Positions 1 through 11,885 of a DNA stretch of 64,000 nt are shown here, piece after piece; position 1 is the first letter of the stretch; each line of letters begins with the position of its first letter. Source of the stretch: Bugulina stolonifera. Its lineage: Eukaryota > Bryozoa > Gymnolaemata > Cheilostomatida > Bugulidae. A program made the translations under genes and the position numbers. Location: NCBI GenBank assembly GCA_935421135.1, contig OW285194.1:10563376-10627375 (forward strand), in the 5' to 3' direction. The notes beneath the pieces are model-generated. The model was not told the DNA's origin and searched no databases. It saw nothing but the letters and a program-made list of their open reading frames with translations.

Positions 1-284
1 CGTCCAAACAGAAGGCAGTGGAACCCCTCCCCTTGATTATCATCATGTATGCATACCTGTACAAAAGTCATGTTATTTTTTAGTAAACTGACATGATATA
101 TTTACTTCTGTCTCAATATATACCATATTGTTCTTAGTAGGGCTATTTTAGACTCATTCATTTGAGTTTGAGATCTAATTCTATGCGTGAATAATTTCCT
201 TCTAAAACACTAAAAGGTTCAATTATTAATTTATAATAGCTTTCAGTGGTTTGTTATAAACTGAAAATTCACAGTACTTCTGCA

Positions 285-830
285 CAAATTATTGATCTAA
301 CAGGCAGCTGAATAATGATTTATGATTTTCTTGAGTTTTGGCTGCAATGGGTATGAGTAAAATATCGACAGCCATTTTGTTTCTGGTCAACATGATTTAA
401 CATCAATAAGCATCCTCCTTCTCAAAAATTGTTTTTCGATTTTTCTTCTTACCAGCAAATTCCATGTTTGCGAGTGCGCAAAAACAATGAGTGGTAGCAT
501 TATCTTACATAAGATCCAACATAAATATTTTTAAATATGCTGTAAATAAACAAAATCTGATAAGTATTTCTATTCCTGCCTCTTATCAAATAGTACATCA
601 CTGTCTAAATATATTTTTCTGAAAAATCTGGCTCTATCAGATCTAGGTTGTTTCTTGTCTGATTCAGCCCCACAGCTCTGTGAAGTTCTGAGATTATTGA
701 TTAAAACAGTTGACAATACCATTAGGTTCTGTTGCACTCAAATAATGGAATAGAATTCGATTTGAACCATATCTAATCATTTTACTACATAGCCATATTT
801 ATACTTCGTTTCCTTGTAGCTTCGAACATT
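285..830. repeat. Diverged copy 1 of a three-copy flank segment
   Basis: This stretch matches 7110-7650 and, in part, 11540-11885. Shared landmarks are the run around 535-560 (TGTAAATAAACAA), the stretch with TCTGAAAAATCTGGCTCTA near 620, and TTCTGTTGCACTCA near 727. The other two copies lie upstream of lectin genes B and C. It is therefore probably the remnant flank of an older lectin-gene duplication unit. I see no coding exon in it. Confidence 0.65.
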
Positions 831-1079
831 CTTTTTACGTTTGACCCATCTCGTACCAATTATAAATGTAGTATCTACAAGTAAATCTGGCTTGTTTTGT
901 GCTGTTCTGTTTAGAATTATGCTACAATTGTGGCCCTGAACAGTTGTAGCATTTTACTTCCCTTCATATTGTAATGGCCAGGTGTAACTTTATAGACATA
1001 GCCACTCATGTTGCATTGCATTGTCATGAACAATTCATACCTTATTTACGTATGTTTGACTAGCTGGGCGTAAACATAT

Positions 1080-1530
1080 CTTATACATACCTGTACGTGT
1101 ACTTTGGGTCGGCCTTCCGGCACCATCTTGTTGTGCAATTTCTGAAAGACGCTTTTACCGGGACTATTTTCAGGAAGCTAGAATACTACATAAAGCGAAT
1201 GGTTTTTGTATCATTGCTCAGTTGATGCTTGGATCTGAATAAATACACTTCTACAGTATACTACTTATACAGAGACTTCTCTCGTAGTACAGGTCACTCC
1301 AGCTGATAAGGTCTTTGGCCTTGATGCCCGAGCAACCTACTAGGGCTGAACATACTCTTTCTCAGTATAGCAAGCTAGCATTAACTCAATACCACATGGG
1401 TCGTCTTGGTTAGTCTTTGTACTGCTAGTACCTATCGATCCTTCATGTAATGGTGGAGGCCTAGCACCACTCATAGGCTCTTCACGTTTGCAAGTAGGGT
1501 CGTACCAGACAACACACAACACTCACGAAA
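1080..1530 (-). mobile_element. Retrotransposon fragment: polyprotein C-terminus plus downstream LTR-like DNA
   Basis: On the minus strand a 60-codon frame (1340-1522) contains EEPMSGARPPPLHEGS and ends at a stop. About 250 bp of non-coding sequence follow (1080-1340), including GTCTCTGTATAAG and ACAACAAGATGG. The same order of protein tail and non-coding blocks recurs at 34070-34625 (VPMSGNRTSHYMKDRAVS), and more diverged at 47385-47600 and 53290-53710. Four copies sharing this order suggest the 3' end of one retrotransposon family, with pol tail then LTR. The LTR label is inference, since no second LTR or primer-binding site was found. Confidence 0.5.
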
Positions 1531-1839
1531 AAAACATTACAATATTGCAGAATTGTTGGAAGTAGATAGCTTCATCCTAACCTTGCTTACTAAATCTACC
1601 ACAAGCTGCTACTAAATTTAGCACCATCAGGGAGACAAGCCTCAAAAGAGTATTTTAAGAATAGCTTGGTCTCTGTCTGCTTTATCCGCCATCCGCCAAA
1701 TAAAGATCTACAGCCTCCTCTTCCCTTCTGACATACACGTATTAATTCAATACTTTGCTATATTTATTTATTTATATTTTTAATAAAACATTGAGTTCTT
1801 TATCAGACTTTTATAATTAATTTAAGACTAATTTTAACT

Positions 1840-1985
1840 TCAATGTGTGTATACATGTATATACATGTATATACATGTATACAATGTATATACATGTATA
1901 TACATTGTATATACATTGTATATACAATGTATATACATGTATACATGTATACATGTATATACATTGTATATACACTATATACATG
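1840..1985. repeat. TATACATG(T)-rich palindromic microsatellite
   Basis: Irregular alternation of GTATATACAT and its complement produces many overlapping TACATGTA and TATACATTGTATA palindromes. It can form hairpins on either strand. No gene is present. Confidence 0.85.
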
Positions 1986-2364
1986 TGATAATCAGGTGAA
2001 CGTGTAATGCTTCAGGCTGGACAAAACCCATAAACATGTGGATACATGTATATTATTGTTGAAGCTACTACCTTCGAAGTAATAATATACATACCATGCT
2101 TATAATTCTCAATATTAGTCCTGTCTTTATGTAAAAATTTCGCTCATGTGAACTACAATGTATGTGTACATTGAAGTCATGCGCAAGCATATTACAACTT
2201 TTGTCATACAAAACATACAACAGCATTCAAAAAAGGCCTGAATGTTACCGAAGTTGTCTTCTACCCCTCAGTTTAATTCAGTTTTTTAACTTCAAGAAAA
2301 AACACTGAATCGAACTGAAAACTGAATACTCAATGTTGGGAGTTGTCACACTCTGCTTTTAAAC

Positions 2365-3005
2365 TGTAATGGCGGCCATTTTTAATTTTCTCTAATAAAT
2401 TGCAATTATTAAACGGCAATTATCTATCATAATATTATTCAAGTACAACAATTGGAATTGAATGAAACTAAAGTAAATCATCTCTGGGTGACAATGATGG
2501 CTGCAGCTAAGTCTGAATTCCAAAGATGACATCGAATTATAAAGATTGAAAGATGCATAACATAAATTCATGTGTTCGTAGTTTCAGCCATAACCAGAAA
2601 TGGCCGTCATTTTCGTTTTGCTTAATAATTTTCAATAATTAAATATTAATTATTGATAACAATATGCAAGTTTGACCGCTAGAATCGAATGAAAACTACA
2701 GTAAACCCTCACTGGGTGACATTGATGGCTGTAGCTAAGTCTGTATTCCAAGGATGACATCGAATTATAAGGATTAAAAGAAGCACAAAAATGGCGGTCA
2801 TTTTCATTTCGTTTAATAGTTAACAATAACTATTAAATATTTACTATTATATGCAGAAATAGCTGCTAGAATTGGGTGAAACTACAATAAATAGCCACTG
2901 GGTGATAATATTATGGCTGCAGCTAAGTCTAAATTCCAAGGATGGCTTCGAATTATAAGGATTGAAAGAAGCATAACATGAATTCTAGTGTTCTCAATGC
3001 CAGCC
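2365..3005. repeat. Three tandem copies of a ~190-230 bp unit
   Basis: Units begin near 2369, 2598 and 2789, each with a version of ATGGCGGTCATTTT. Each also carries CTGGGTGACA, ATGGCTGCAGCTAAGTCT and CGAATTATAAGGATT in the same order. The second copy is shorter. The 93-codon minus-strand frame crossing this repeat has no recognisable domain and is not considered a gene. Confidence 0.75.
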
Positions 3006-3009
3006 ATTA

Positions 3010-4440
3010 TCAAAAGTGGGTGCGCTAAAAGGCCAGGCACGGTTTGAAATTTTAAAACTGAATTGAGCCGCACTGCCGCATTCGGTGTTGGTTCGCATTT
3101 CAAATTTTCGCGGTTTTTGAATCGAAAGGAAAAAAACTGAAAACCTGAATGATACCGAAACACCGTGCAGCACTACATTTTTGCATAGCCTTGCTTGCTT
3201 GCAACAGCTGAGCTTTGTAATGTAGTAGATTAGTAGACACTAGCTGTCTATCAAAAGATCTATCCGCACACACAAATCTTAACTATTCTAAGATAGATGG
3301 CTGACATGCTGTCACATACCTAGCCTGGCCTAATCCCACACGTTTTATCCTTTGAATTACCAGTATTAATCTTGCTCTAGCTTCAAAATACCACCATAGT
3401 TAACTACAATGAAGTCATGTGAAAGCTTTGATACTACGCTGTCATCATGTAAAAACATACAAGAGTGATGCACTACACGGTCTTTTTAATCTCCTTACGT
3501 GTTTGTACCATGAGAAATCTGTATGGCATCTCTACATGTAGTTCAGCCTCCAAATTGTCACAGTCATTGTAAGCAATGTTGTTCTATGCTGTTAGACATT
3601 AGACTCGGCTAGCTATTTTCCAATGATCTCTCTATGCCAGTTCTAATTATTCGTAGGTAATCTGCTGACATGCGTTAACACACCCAAAATCTCAAAAAAG
3701 TTGGTAATGAAACAATAGGTAACACAGCCATCTTTAACACTCATTCATAGTTGTCCTACCCTGAAAGAGACCCACCGCATTTGTAGCATTAAATCATAAA
3801 TGTTGATTGTCAACACAGCATCACTCTATTTATTGGGAAAATTCTTCAGCAAATACTGGAGGTGAGGGTCATCCAGCAGAAGGTAATTGAAACTAGACAA
3901 CACATTTAATAAACTTCAACTTCCAATGTTTAAGCTGATAGTTCACATCTATTGATTGATTGTCCAAGCTAGTATCTGTTATCATAAGATCAAAAAGTAT
4001 GTGATAAAATTAACAGGTAAAGCCATAGTTGAGGTATTTATAAAACTGTTATCCATTTCATGACTAGCCAAGCATTGCTAAACCATAAATGCATGTTGAA
4101 AAATGGTAGTGTGGGCTATTAGTTCAATTATAGATAATAATACAAAAATAAAACCGCTTCTGGTATTACTATTTATAATAAATACTTGTAGGTTCATAAT
4201 TACTACAAGTGTAATTGTTATAGTATGCAGTTATGTTTCACAACTCTTTTGATGTTCAATAAATCGCTAATACCAGGCGATCAATTGTCCTCAAATAGCC
4301 AGTGATTTTTAATGTTTGATAACAAAGTTTATTGTTAATTTATAATAAAATATAGTCACATCAAGGCAAGAGAATGACTAAAATTCTACATAGCCCAAAG
4401 TTAGTTCATAAAATCATTTTCATATACATGTACATGAGAT
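3010..4440. other. Intergenic, no gene seen
   Basis: AT-rich sequence without a coding exon I can support. The reverse complement of 4328-4333 is AATAAA, a likely polyadenylation signal for lectin gene A about 130 bp past its stop codon. Confidence 0.5.
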
Positions 4441-4461
4441 CATACATCAGTTGTGAGCACT

Positions 4462-5441
4462 TCAGATCTGGTCTACTGGAATAGCCTTTGATTCACACAA
4501 GAAATATCTTTGATTACTGCATGGTAGATCATCAACTCCATAGTTCTGTTCCTGGCCTCTCATCTGTAGACAATCTCCAGTACCATCTGGCTGGTTCTTC
4601 TCCCAGTCCATGTTGGTGATTGGTACATCAATTCTTCCATCGTGTCTCCAGACATTGTTAACTTTTTTTCCGGCAAACAGGAAACGTCCTTCCTTAGCGT
4701 AAGCAAACTCTACAAAGGTCTTCAAGTCGTGAGATTTCAAATGGCGTATGAAGCATGAGGTGTTTTTACATGCTCTAATAACACAACATACTGATACTGA
4801 TGTGGTATTGGGAAACCAACAACTTTTAAAATGGTTATTTACCTTCAACAGTTTTTCTCAAATGTTTCATGAAGTTGAGGGATTCCAGAGTGTCAAACAC
4901 AGCCAGTTCCTCTCCTTGAGATTTGCAGTAAGCCTTTGCACCATTGTAGTCCTTATTCTGCTTGATTTGTCTAATACAGGTGCTGGTGTAGGGGTTCAGG
5001 TGGTATTCTGGACTCTTACATTTCGTAGCAACTAAAATATTCATCAAAAAACTCTGTTAAGAGTTCTTGAAGCTACCAACTGTGAAATATGGTTTTCACC
5101 TTAGACAGAATACACAGACACACATGTGCATACAGGTTTAGCCATATGTAGTTATGCTCCACCACAACTTCAAGGTTATGCTTAATTAAAAAAAATTTCT
5201 TTGGTCGCGAAATACAACTGACATATTTTTTGAAGCATAGTTTTGCTACTAACTTGCACACTCTCTTTTAGCAAGTAAACAATGAATTCGTAAAATTGCC
5301 TTAGTATACAATGTATAATGCCAGAGTTGTTACATTTTTATAGAATTCAAATATTATAATCATGTACTTACTGCAGACATCCGTAGTACAGCTGATGGCA
5401 GCTACCAAAGTCACAGCAACAAGCACTTGGATGAATCCCAT
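4462..5441 (-). CDS. Secreted C-type lectin, gene A (3 exons)
   Basis: Exons on the minus strand are 5441-5372, 5031-4843 and 4709-4462 (70, 189 and 248 nt). They join in phase to 168 codons. Exon 1 encodes a signal peptide (MGFIQVLVAVTLVAAISC). Exons 2 and 3 encode one long-form CTLD: TKC..Y and STC early, AYC near residue 56, WRHDGRID at 107-114, QPD at 126-128, VDD at 145-147 and FLC near 158. QPD is the galactose-type ligand motif of the family. The usual WND calcium motif is replaced by VDD, so calcium dependence is uncertain. Both introns have GT-AG ends (GTAAGT; TTTTAG and TTTGTAG). It is probably a soluble glycan-binding protein; the ligand is not predictable. Gene A points away from paralog B, and their promoters form an inverted duplication. 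Confidence 0.93.
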
Positions 5442-5510
5442 GTTGAAACAGTAGCAGTTGAGATGTGACGACCTCAGGATCAACTGACATTCGGTGAGGC
5501 TCGATCTTGC

Positions 5511-5517
5511 TTTTATA
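5511..5517 (-). promoter_or_regulatory. TATA box of lectin gene A
   Basis: TATAAAA on the minus strand, about 70 bp upstream of the start codon. It is followed by a leader block GTTGATCCTGAGGT that is shared with genes B, C and F. Confidence 0.7.
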
Positions 5518-5639
5518 GATAAAACTTTGTGCACAATTGTTATACACAGTTCACTAAGTTTATCTGACATCCAATCTAATGGTGTCATCATCGTCAGCTC
5601 ATTGAATAATTAAAGTCATGTCACATACGTCATGAATTC

Positions 5640-6540
5640 TTTGCGCTTAATACATGCAATGTCAGTTTTTACATGAATGACTATTGTGCTAATTACACAC
5701 ATCAGATAATATACAAAGCGATCATGATATATGTTTTACCTTCACCTTTAACTCAACAGAGATTCCTTCCCAGTTCCATGAGCTTGTACACATTATCCAG
5801 AAAGAGGCACTCTTCTGAAAATGTATTGCTTGAATTATAGTTCCATAAAGCTGACATGGTGTCATAACAGGTGGCTAAAATATCTATCGGTTTGAAAACA
5901 ATAAATTTACATAATGTGACATTGTAGACAACATGTGCTGGTGTATCAGTGAAATAGCATATACATAGCTATATGTATTATAATTGTGTATAATTATACT
6001 CTGCACTGCATATACATACGTAACTGTATACAATTGTACATGCTGTTATACATAATCTGCACACATAAATGCATAAATCATGTCAGTAGAAATATACAAA
6101 TATTATACACAACTACAATTAATAATGAAAATTTCCCTGCTACACACAGACGATTTAAATATTGCACATATGTGGTAATTATTACTAGTTAGTGTGAATT
6201 GTCTATCCATATTACTAGTCAAGTTGACACTATTTTACGCTTATAATCATCTACTGTTGTAGACATTATTGTTAATGTGGAAATGTGACTACAATGTTTG
6301 GATGAGATACAATGTATTAGCGTGTTGCGCCTACAATATAAAATTGTAATAACTGTGAAGTATTATTGTTCCAATGCCGTCACAAATAAATCTTATGTTG
6401 CATGAAAGAAGTGGAGATAATGAACACATCATAGAAAGTTATCTCTTTTAATTAGTCTCTTGCTTCTCTGATAGTGTCTTTACAAAATTATGGTCAATAC
6501 TATTATTAAACTAGCAGAGATTTTTTGTCCACTGATAAAA
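5640..6540. other. Intergenic; 5740-5880 is an inverted copy of the gene B upstream region
   Basis: The reverse complement of about 5740-5880 matches 8880-9030, for example GTGTACAAGCTCATGGAACT. This shows that genes A and B were duplicated as an inverted pair. The rest is AT-rich with TATA/ATAC runs and no supported exon. Confidence 0.6.
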
Positions 6541-6544
6541 AATA

Positions 6545-6662
6545 AAGGGGTTATAGCCGGTGGTTTATGTCCTTCTTCAGTGCAGCCTCCCTTATTTAGG
6601 TTTGTTGCATTTGTGCTACTATAGGTACAGTTGTGTCCTTTTGCCCACACTTGACAAGAAAA
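6545..6662 (+). mobile_element. Truncated copy of the TTAA MITE
   Basis: It begins AAAGGGGTTATAGCCGGTGG and continues through TTGCATTTGTGCTACTATAG and TTGTGTCC to CTTGAC. This matches the first ~115 bp of the copy at 18004 and the reverse complement of the right end of the copy at 28814-29377. The remainder of the element is missing. Two short frames here are MITE sequence, not genes. Confidence 0.75.
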
Positions 6663-7109
6663 TGGTTGAAAACAATAATAAGTGTCCATCTCTCAGTCAG
6701 TCAACCTCTACATGTACACGCACATATATGTGCAAGCTGCTTTACAAAAAAAAGCGCACACACGTGTTTAATCAAAATGAGTTCAATAGCAAAGGTTTTG
6801 CTTTGGAGTTGCGGAAAAAAGTTCTGAGCTTATTGGTAATTTAATTATTAATGATCCATTGGTCAGCAACATTATCAGAAACAATTTAAAGTTATAATTT
6901 AATTCAATTTAAAGTTGCAACTTCATTAAATTTACTAAGTGAGCTAGCAATAATATTTTAGGTATTTGGTAAACGATAATAGCTACGGCGCGTAGTTTAA
7001 TTAGAATACAAATTGGCTAATATAACAGCCGGCAATTGATGAATAAAAATTTGAATAAACACTTATGAAAAGCAACATTTTCTTTACAGTAATTATACAA
7101 GAATTATTG

Positions 7110-7650
7110 CTCAAACAGACAATTGGATGATTATTGTTATGATTTTTGGTTCATTGAAGCTAAAGAAAACTTACGGAAACTATTTTGTTTCTAGTCGGTG
7201 TGTTTATAGATGTACATACAAAAAAATCAGTTTTTCTAAAAGTGTTTTTTTCTATTTTCCTTTTAATCAGAGAATTTATCTAATGTTTTTAGTACACAAA
7301 AACAATAGGTGGAAGTATTATCTCTTACAGACATCAACATATTGTAGATACTGTAAATAAACAATATATAATTTTTATGTTGAGTGTTTCTATTCCTGCT
7401 TCTTATCAAACAGTGCACTGCTACCTAAATAGAACTTTTCTGAAAAATCTGGCTCTACCAGATCTAGATCGTCTCTAGTCTGGTTCAGCCCCTCAGCTCT
7501 GTAGAGTTCAGACATTCTAGACTCAAATATTCAACAATGTCACTAAGTTCTGTTGCACTCAGGCACAGATGCATAAACAGAGTGAAATTGTATTTGAATG
7601 ATACAAAGTCCTAAGCATTTTCCCACAAATAGCAGTGCATATATACTCAA
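7110..7650. repeat. Flank segment copy 2, upstream of lectin gene B
   Basis: Homologous to 285-830 and 11540-11885, with the same order of landmarks (TGTAAATAAACAA, TCTGAAAAATCTGGCTCTA, TCTGTTGCACTCA). The similarity to the gene C flank continues, weakly, up to about 8780, interrupted by the minisatellite at 7797-8545. Confidence 0.65.
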
Positions 7651-7796
7651 AATTATGAAGATTTATCTAGTGTACTCCGAGTACATATTAATGTCTTCAC
7701 TCAAGGAATTAAGATTGCAGCTGTTGCTCAATAAAATGACGTATTGAAGGTTGGCATAGAATAACATACTGTGTATTCATGACATGGCTAAAGAAT

Positions 7797-8545
7797 CCAA
7801 AGCCTACCAACCAATACTTCCGCCCTTACCATACCAACCAATACGTCCACGCCTTACCACACCAACCAATACTTCCACCCCTTACCATACCAACCAATAC
7901 TTCCACCTCTTACCATACCAACCAATACGTCCACCCCTTAGCATACCAACCAATACACCCGCCCCTTACCATACCAACCAATACGTCCACCCCTTACCAT
8001 ACCAACCAATACTTGCACTCCTTACCATACGAACCAATACGTCCACCCCTTAACATACCAACCAATATTTCCACCCCTTACCATACCAACCAATACTTCT
8101 ACCCTTACCATACCAACCAATACGTCCACTCCTTACCATACCAACTAATAGGCTCACCCCTTACTATGCCAACCAATACGTCCACCCCTTACTACACCAT
8201 CCAATACGTCCACCCCTTACCACACCAACTAATACGTCCACCCTTACCATAACAACCAATACGTCCATCCCTTACCACACCAACCAATACTTCCACCCCT
8301 TACCATACCAACCAATACGTCCACCCCTTACCATACCAACAAATACTTCCACCCCTTACCATACCAACCAATACGTCCATTCCTTAACATACCAACCAAT
8401 ACGTCCACCCCTTACCATACCAACCGATACGTCCACCCCTTACCATGCCAAACAATACGTCCACCCCTTACCATACCAACCGATACGTCCACCTCTTAGC
8501 ATAACAACCAATTCGTCAACCCTTGACATACCAACCAATACGTCC
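7797..8545. repeat. 28-bp minisatellite, about 27 copies
   Basis: The unit is close to ACCAACCAATACGTCCACCC plus CTTACCAT. Units vary by substitution (ACGTCC or ACTTCC) and occasional 1-bp deletion. Long frames across it (157, 89, 61 codons) simply translate the repeat (TNQYVHPLPYQPI) and shift frame with the deletions. It occurs only in the gene B copy of the duplicated flank, not in the gene C copy. Confidence 0.9.
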
Positions 8546-9255
8546 ATCGCTATCTGCATTCTTAAATAGGGTTTTATGCTGACTAATACTGTACATGTAA
8601 GAGGATGATTTACTACCCTCTTCATTCAATACAGTATTAGATAAAAAGGTTATTAATGATACAAATTGTCTTGACAAGCACAAAAAACTACAATATGTAG
8701 TTGTTACCAAATAATAAGCAAGCAACATTATTGATTCTAAACTAATTCTTTAAATTTCCTGTTGACCACAATATCATTTGGCAGATTTCTAAATGTCTGA
8801 ATGGACACACCAGTGCAGATTGTCTACAATATTTTACACTATTCAAAAATATTGTTCCAAAACCGGCTTTGCTATGGTTTCAATCCAATAGATCTTTCGA
8901 TCACCTGCTATGACATCATGCCAGCTTTATGGAACTATAACGCAAGTAATGCATTTTTACCAGGATGCCTCTTTCTGGATAATGTGTACAAGCTCATGGA
9001 ACTGGGAAGGAAGCTCCGTTGAGTTAAAAGAAAAGGGAAAACATATATCATGACGCTTTGGAAATTATCTGCCTTGTAGCCTATAATTATTACAATAGTT
9101 ATTAATCTAAAAACATGATATTCTATGTATCAAGTGCAAAGAATTCATACAACTTTTAGTTATTCAATGAGCTGATTAGACGATAATGATACCATTTGAT
9201 TGGATGTCAGATAATCTCAATGACTGTGTATAACAATTGTGCACAAAATTTTATC

Positions 9256-9262
9256 TATAAAA
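9256..9262 (+). promoter_or_regulatory. TATA box of lectin gene B
   Basis: TATAAAA 70 bp upstream of the start codon, within a block (CTATAAAAGCAAGATCGAGC) identical to the gene A promoter. It is followed by the shared leader GTTGATCCTGAGGTCTTCAC. Confidence 0.7.
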
Positions 9263-9331
9263 GCAAGATCGAGCCTCACTAAATGGCAGTTGATCCTGAG
9301 GTCTTCACATTTCAACTACTGATCTTTCAAC

Positions 9332-10670
9332 ATGGGATTCATCCAAGTTCTTGTAGCTGTGACTTTGGTAGCTGCTGTCAGCTGTACTGGGGATGTGTGT
9401 AGTAAGTATACTATTCTATAGATGTGTGTAGCAAGTGTAACCAGATGCTCTGACAATGTTATTTTTAGATTCATCTTGTTTGAAGTACTAGCTGTTGATA
9501 TCCATATAAGCCGACTACATTTAAATAGGCATGCTCTATTTTAGATTCATTGAGAAAATTTTATTAATTACAAAATCAAATAGATATTTTGCTTTCTGTT
9601 AGCATGTATACTCTTTATGTTCCAGAGTTTTATATGTTTTATGTTTTATGTGTGTATAACCTTACTTACCAATTTTACTTCTCGCTATTAATCCCAGGTA
9701 AAAATGCAAAGATCTAAAAAGATCTGCATTTTTGTGTATATTGTGTGTTATCTAGAATAAATACCACATTGTACAGACTGACTTTTTTACAATAAGACGA
9801 TGCCATTCTGTCTGTGACCAGGTTTAGTTACTTATATTTTAGTCGCTACGAAATGTAAGAGTCCTGAATATCACCTGAACCCCTACACCAGCACCTGTAT
9901 CAGACAGATCAAACAGAGCAAAAACTACAATGATGCTAAGGCTTACTGCAAATCTCAAGGAGAGGAACTGGCTGTGTTTGACACCCTGGAATCCCTCAAC
10001 TTCATGAAACATCTCAGAAAGACTGTTGCAGGTAAATAACTAAACTGCATGCAATACAATATTTGTTTAGAAAACTGACTAAATGACTTTGTGTTGAATT
10101 ACATACATTGTATTTTTTCTTCAAAAGTTTTTTATACTAATTGCATGGCTCAAATCTAAGCATAATATATACATAACTTTGTGGGCAATGAATTTGTTTG
10201 GCACTAATGGTTTGTCTTGATGTTATTCTATCATAACTACAGCATTGGTTCCTCAAATTTTGCACCAAAATCGAACATGTGTTGTGGCAACTAAATAAAA
10301 TTCTATCTCCTCTTGAAATGATCAGGAAGATAATCAACGTTGAATCTTTCTGGGTGCGATGTCTTATTTCTTTTCGAATTTTAAATGCCATTTCTAAGAT
10401 CATGGTTTTTGTACTTTTCTAGAGTTTGCTTATGCTAAGGAAGGACGTTTCCTGTTTGCCGGGAAGAAGGTTAACAATGTCTGGAGGCACGATGGAAGAA
10501 TTGATGCACCAATCACCAACATGGATTGGGAACAGAATCAACCCGATGGTAATGGAGAGTGTCTACAGATGAGAGGCCAGGCCCAGAACTATGGAGTCGA
10601 TGATCTACCATGCACTGTGCAAAGAAATTTCTTGTGTGAAACAAAGGCTGTTCCAGTAGACCAGATCTAA
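9332..10670 (+). CDS. Secreted C-type lectin, gene B (3 exons)
   Basis: Exons are 9332-9401, 9843-10031 and 10423-10670 (70, 189, 248 nt), giving 168 codons. The signal peptide is MGFIQVLVAVTLVAAVSC. The CTLD has STCIRQIKQ, AKAYC, GEELAVFD, WRHDGRID, NQPDGNGEC, VDDLPC and NFLCE. Donors are GTAAGT and GTAAAT; acceptors are ATTTTAG and TTTCTAG. An AATAAA lies at 10752-10757. Predicted to be a secreted single-CTLD lectin with a QPD sugar motif and VDD in place of WND. Intron 2 is about 97% identical to the first half of intron 2 of gene C, so B is the probable donor of a recent gene-conversion or unequal-exchange tract into C. Confidence 0.93.
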
Positions 10671-10759
10671 AGAAATTTGTAAATTGTGCAAATGATACAC
10701 CATTTAACTAGTCAATCCAGTTTCCAACTGTAATTTAATTAGCAGATCAGTAATAAACT

Positions 10760-11530
10760 ATATTTGAATAACTTATACATACATATGCCTTCTTCATAGT
10801 ATCACAGGATAACAATGGAGACAGCAATGGCCTCGCTACTGCATATGTCTATTCATTACATTTCTTAAATGATTCACCATTATTCACTAGTTGTCCAGAT
10901 ATATTTGTACAGTGAAAATCATGCAGTGCATGTTCTATAAATTTAAATTAATCTCTACCCAATTTTTCTAATCATAACCCAAACCCAAGACTTCACATCA
11001 TAAGATAATGCAGGATTTATCGATTAACGTAAATCCAAAATTATTGACAGCTCAATTTATTTGCATCTTTACCAAAATATAGTAAGATTCTGCTGTATTA
11101 ATTCCCTTTGCAATATTTTGAGGCAAACAGGAAGTTGCCCTATACTGCAGGAGCTATTCCATACTGGGAGACATACTTATTGTTGAAACAGAACTTCTAG
11201 ACCAGGAATGACCCTGTCTGTCACAGGGCAACATGTTTTGTGGCTGTTGGTATTTGTAGTAAAGTTTGCCCAAACGCCTTCGTAATTGTATACAATTTAG
11301 CAATCATCCTGGTAAAACATGTTTCAACAGCTTAACTTGACGAGAGGTCACCAACTTGTCTGCTTGAGATGAAATTGACTAGCAGTTAGTGTTGTCTATT
11401 TTGCCATGTACGTACAAATCTAAGCATGTGTTATTACACATAAGCGCTGTGATCCATCATGTAAATTCTAACTCCACATAGTAGTTATATTTTTTGAGAT
11501 TATCATTAAATTAAATTACCTATAAGAGCA
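10760..11530. other. Intergenic, no gene seen
   Basis: AT-rich stretch downstream of gene B without a supported exon, RNA gene or clear repeat. Confidence 0.5.
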
Positions 11531-11539
11531 TCAGTAGGT

Positions 11540-11885
11540 ATATAGTTATATAGTTACACAGACATCAACCTATTATTGTAAAAATTATGCTCTAAATAAA
11601 CTATCTACGTCTGATCAGTGTTTCTATTTTTAACATTATGACATTTTGTTGTCTGAACACTAGCTATTCTGGAAACTCAGATTTTGACTGCTTCTTGTCT
11701 GGTTCGGTCTCTCCGCTCTGTGAGGTGCACAGATTCTAGACTTAAAAAATATTTAACAATGCCATTTTCTAATTGTGCTCAGATAAAGGTCCATAAATGG
11801 AGTAAAAATTGATTAAAGTTATGCACAAGTATTTTAAAATAATAACAGTGTTTAAGCTTAAAATATCCTAACAGCCCTCAGGATC
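11540..11885. repeat. Flank segment copy 3, upstream of lectin gene C
   Basis: Matches 7330-7650 and 540-800: ACAGACATCAAC, AAATAAACTAT, CTTCTTGTCTGGTTC, CTCTGTGAG and AACAATGCCATTTTCTAATT. It continues toward gene C with weaker similarity to the gene B flank. A run of 13 C at 12433-12445 lies between this segment and gene C. Confidence 0.6.

Noticed and set aside
7779..8252. 157-codon frame rich in TNQY and PYQPI
   Set aside because: Translation of the 28-bp minisatellite, with frames interrupted by 1-bp unit length changes.
7797..8545. Regular repeats resembling a CRISPR array
   Set aside because: No unique spacers; head-to-tail units in an animal genome.
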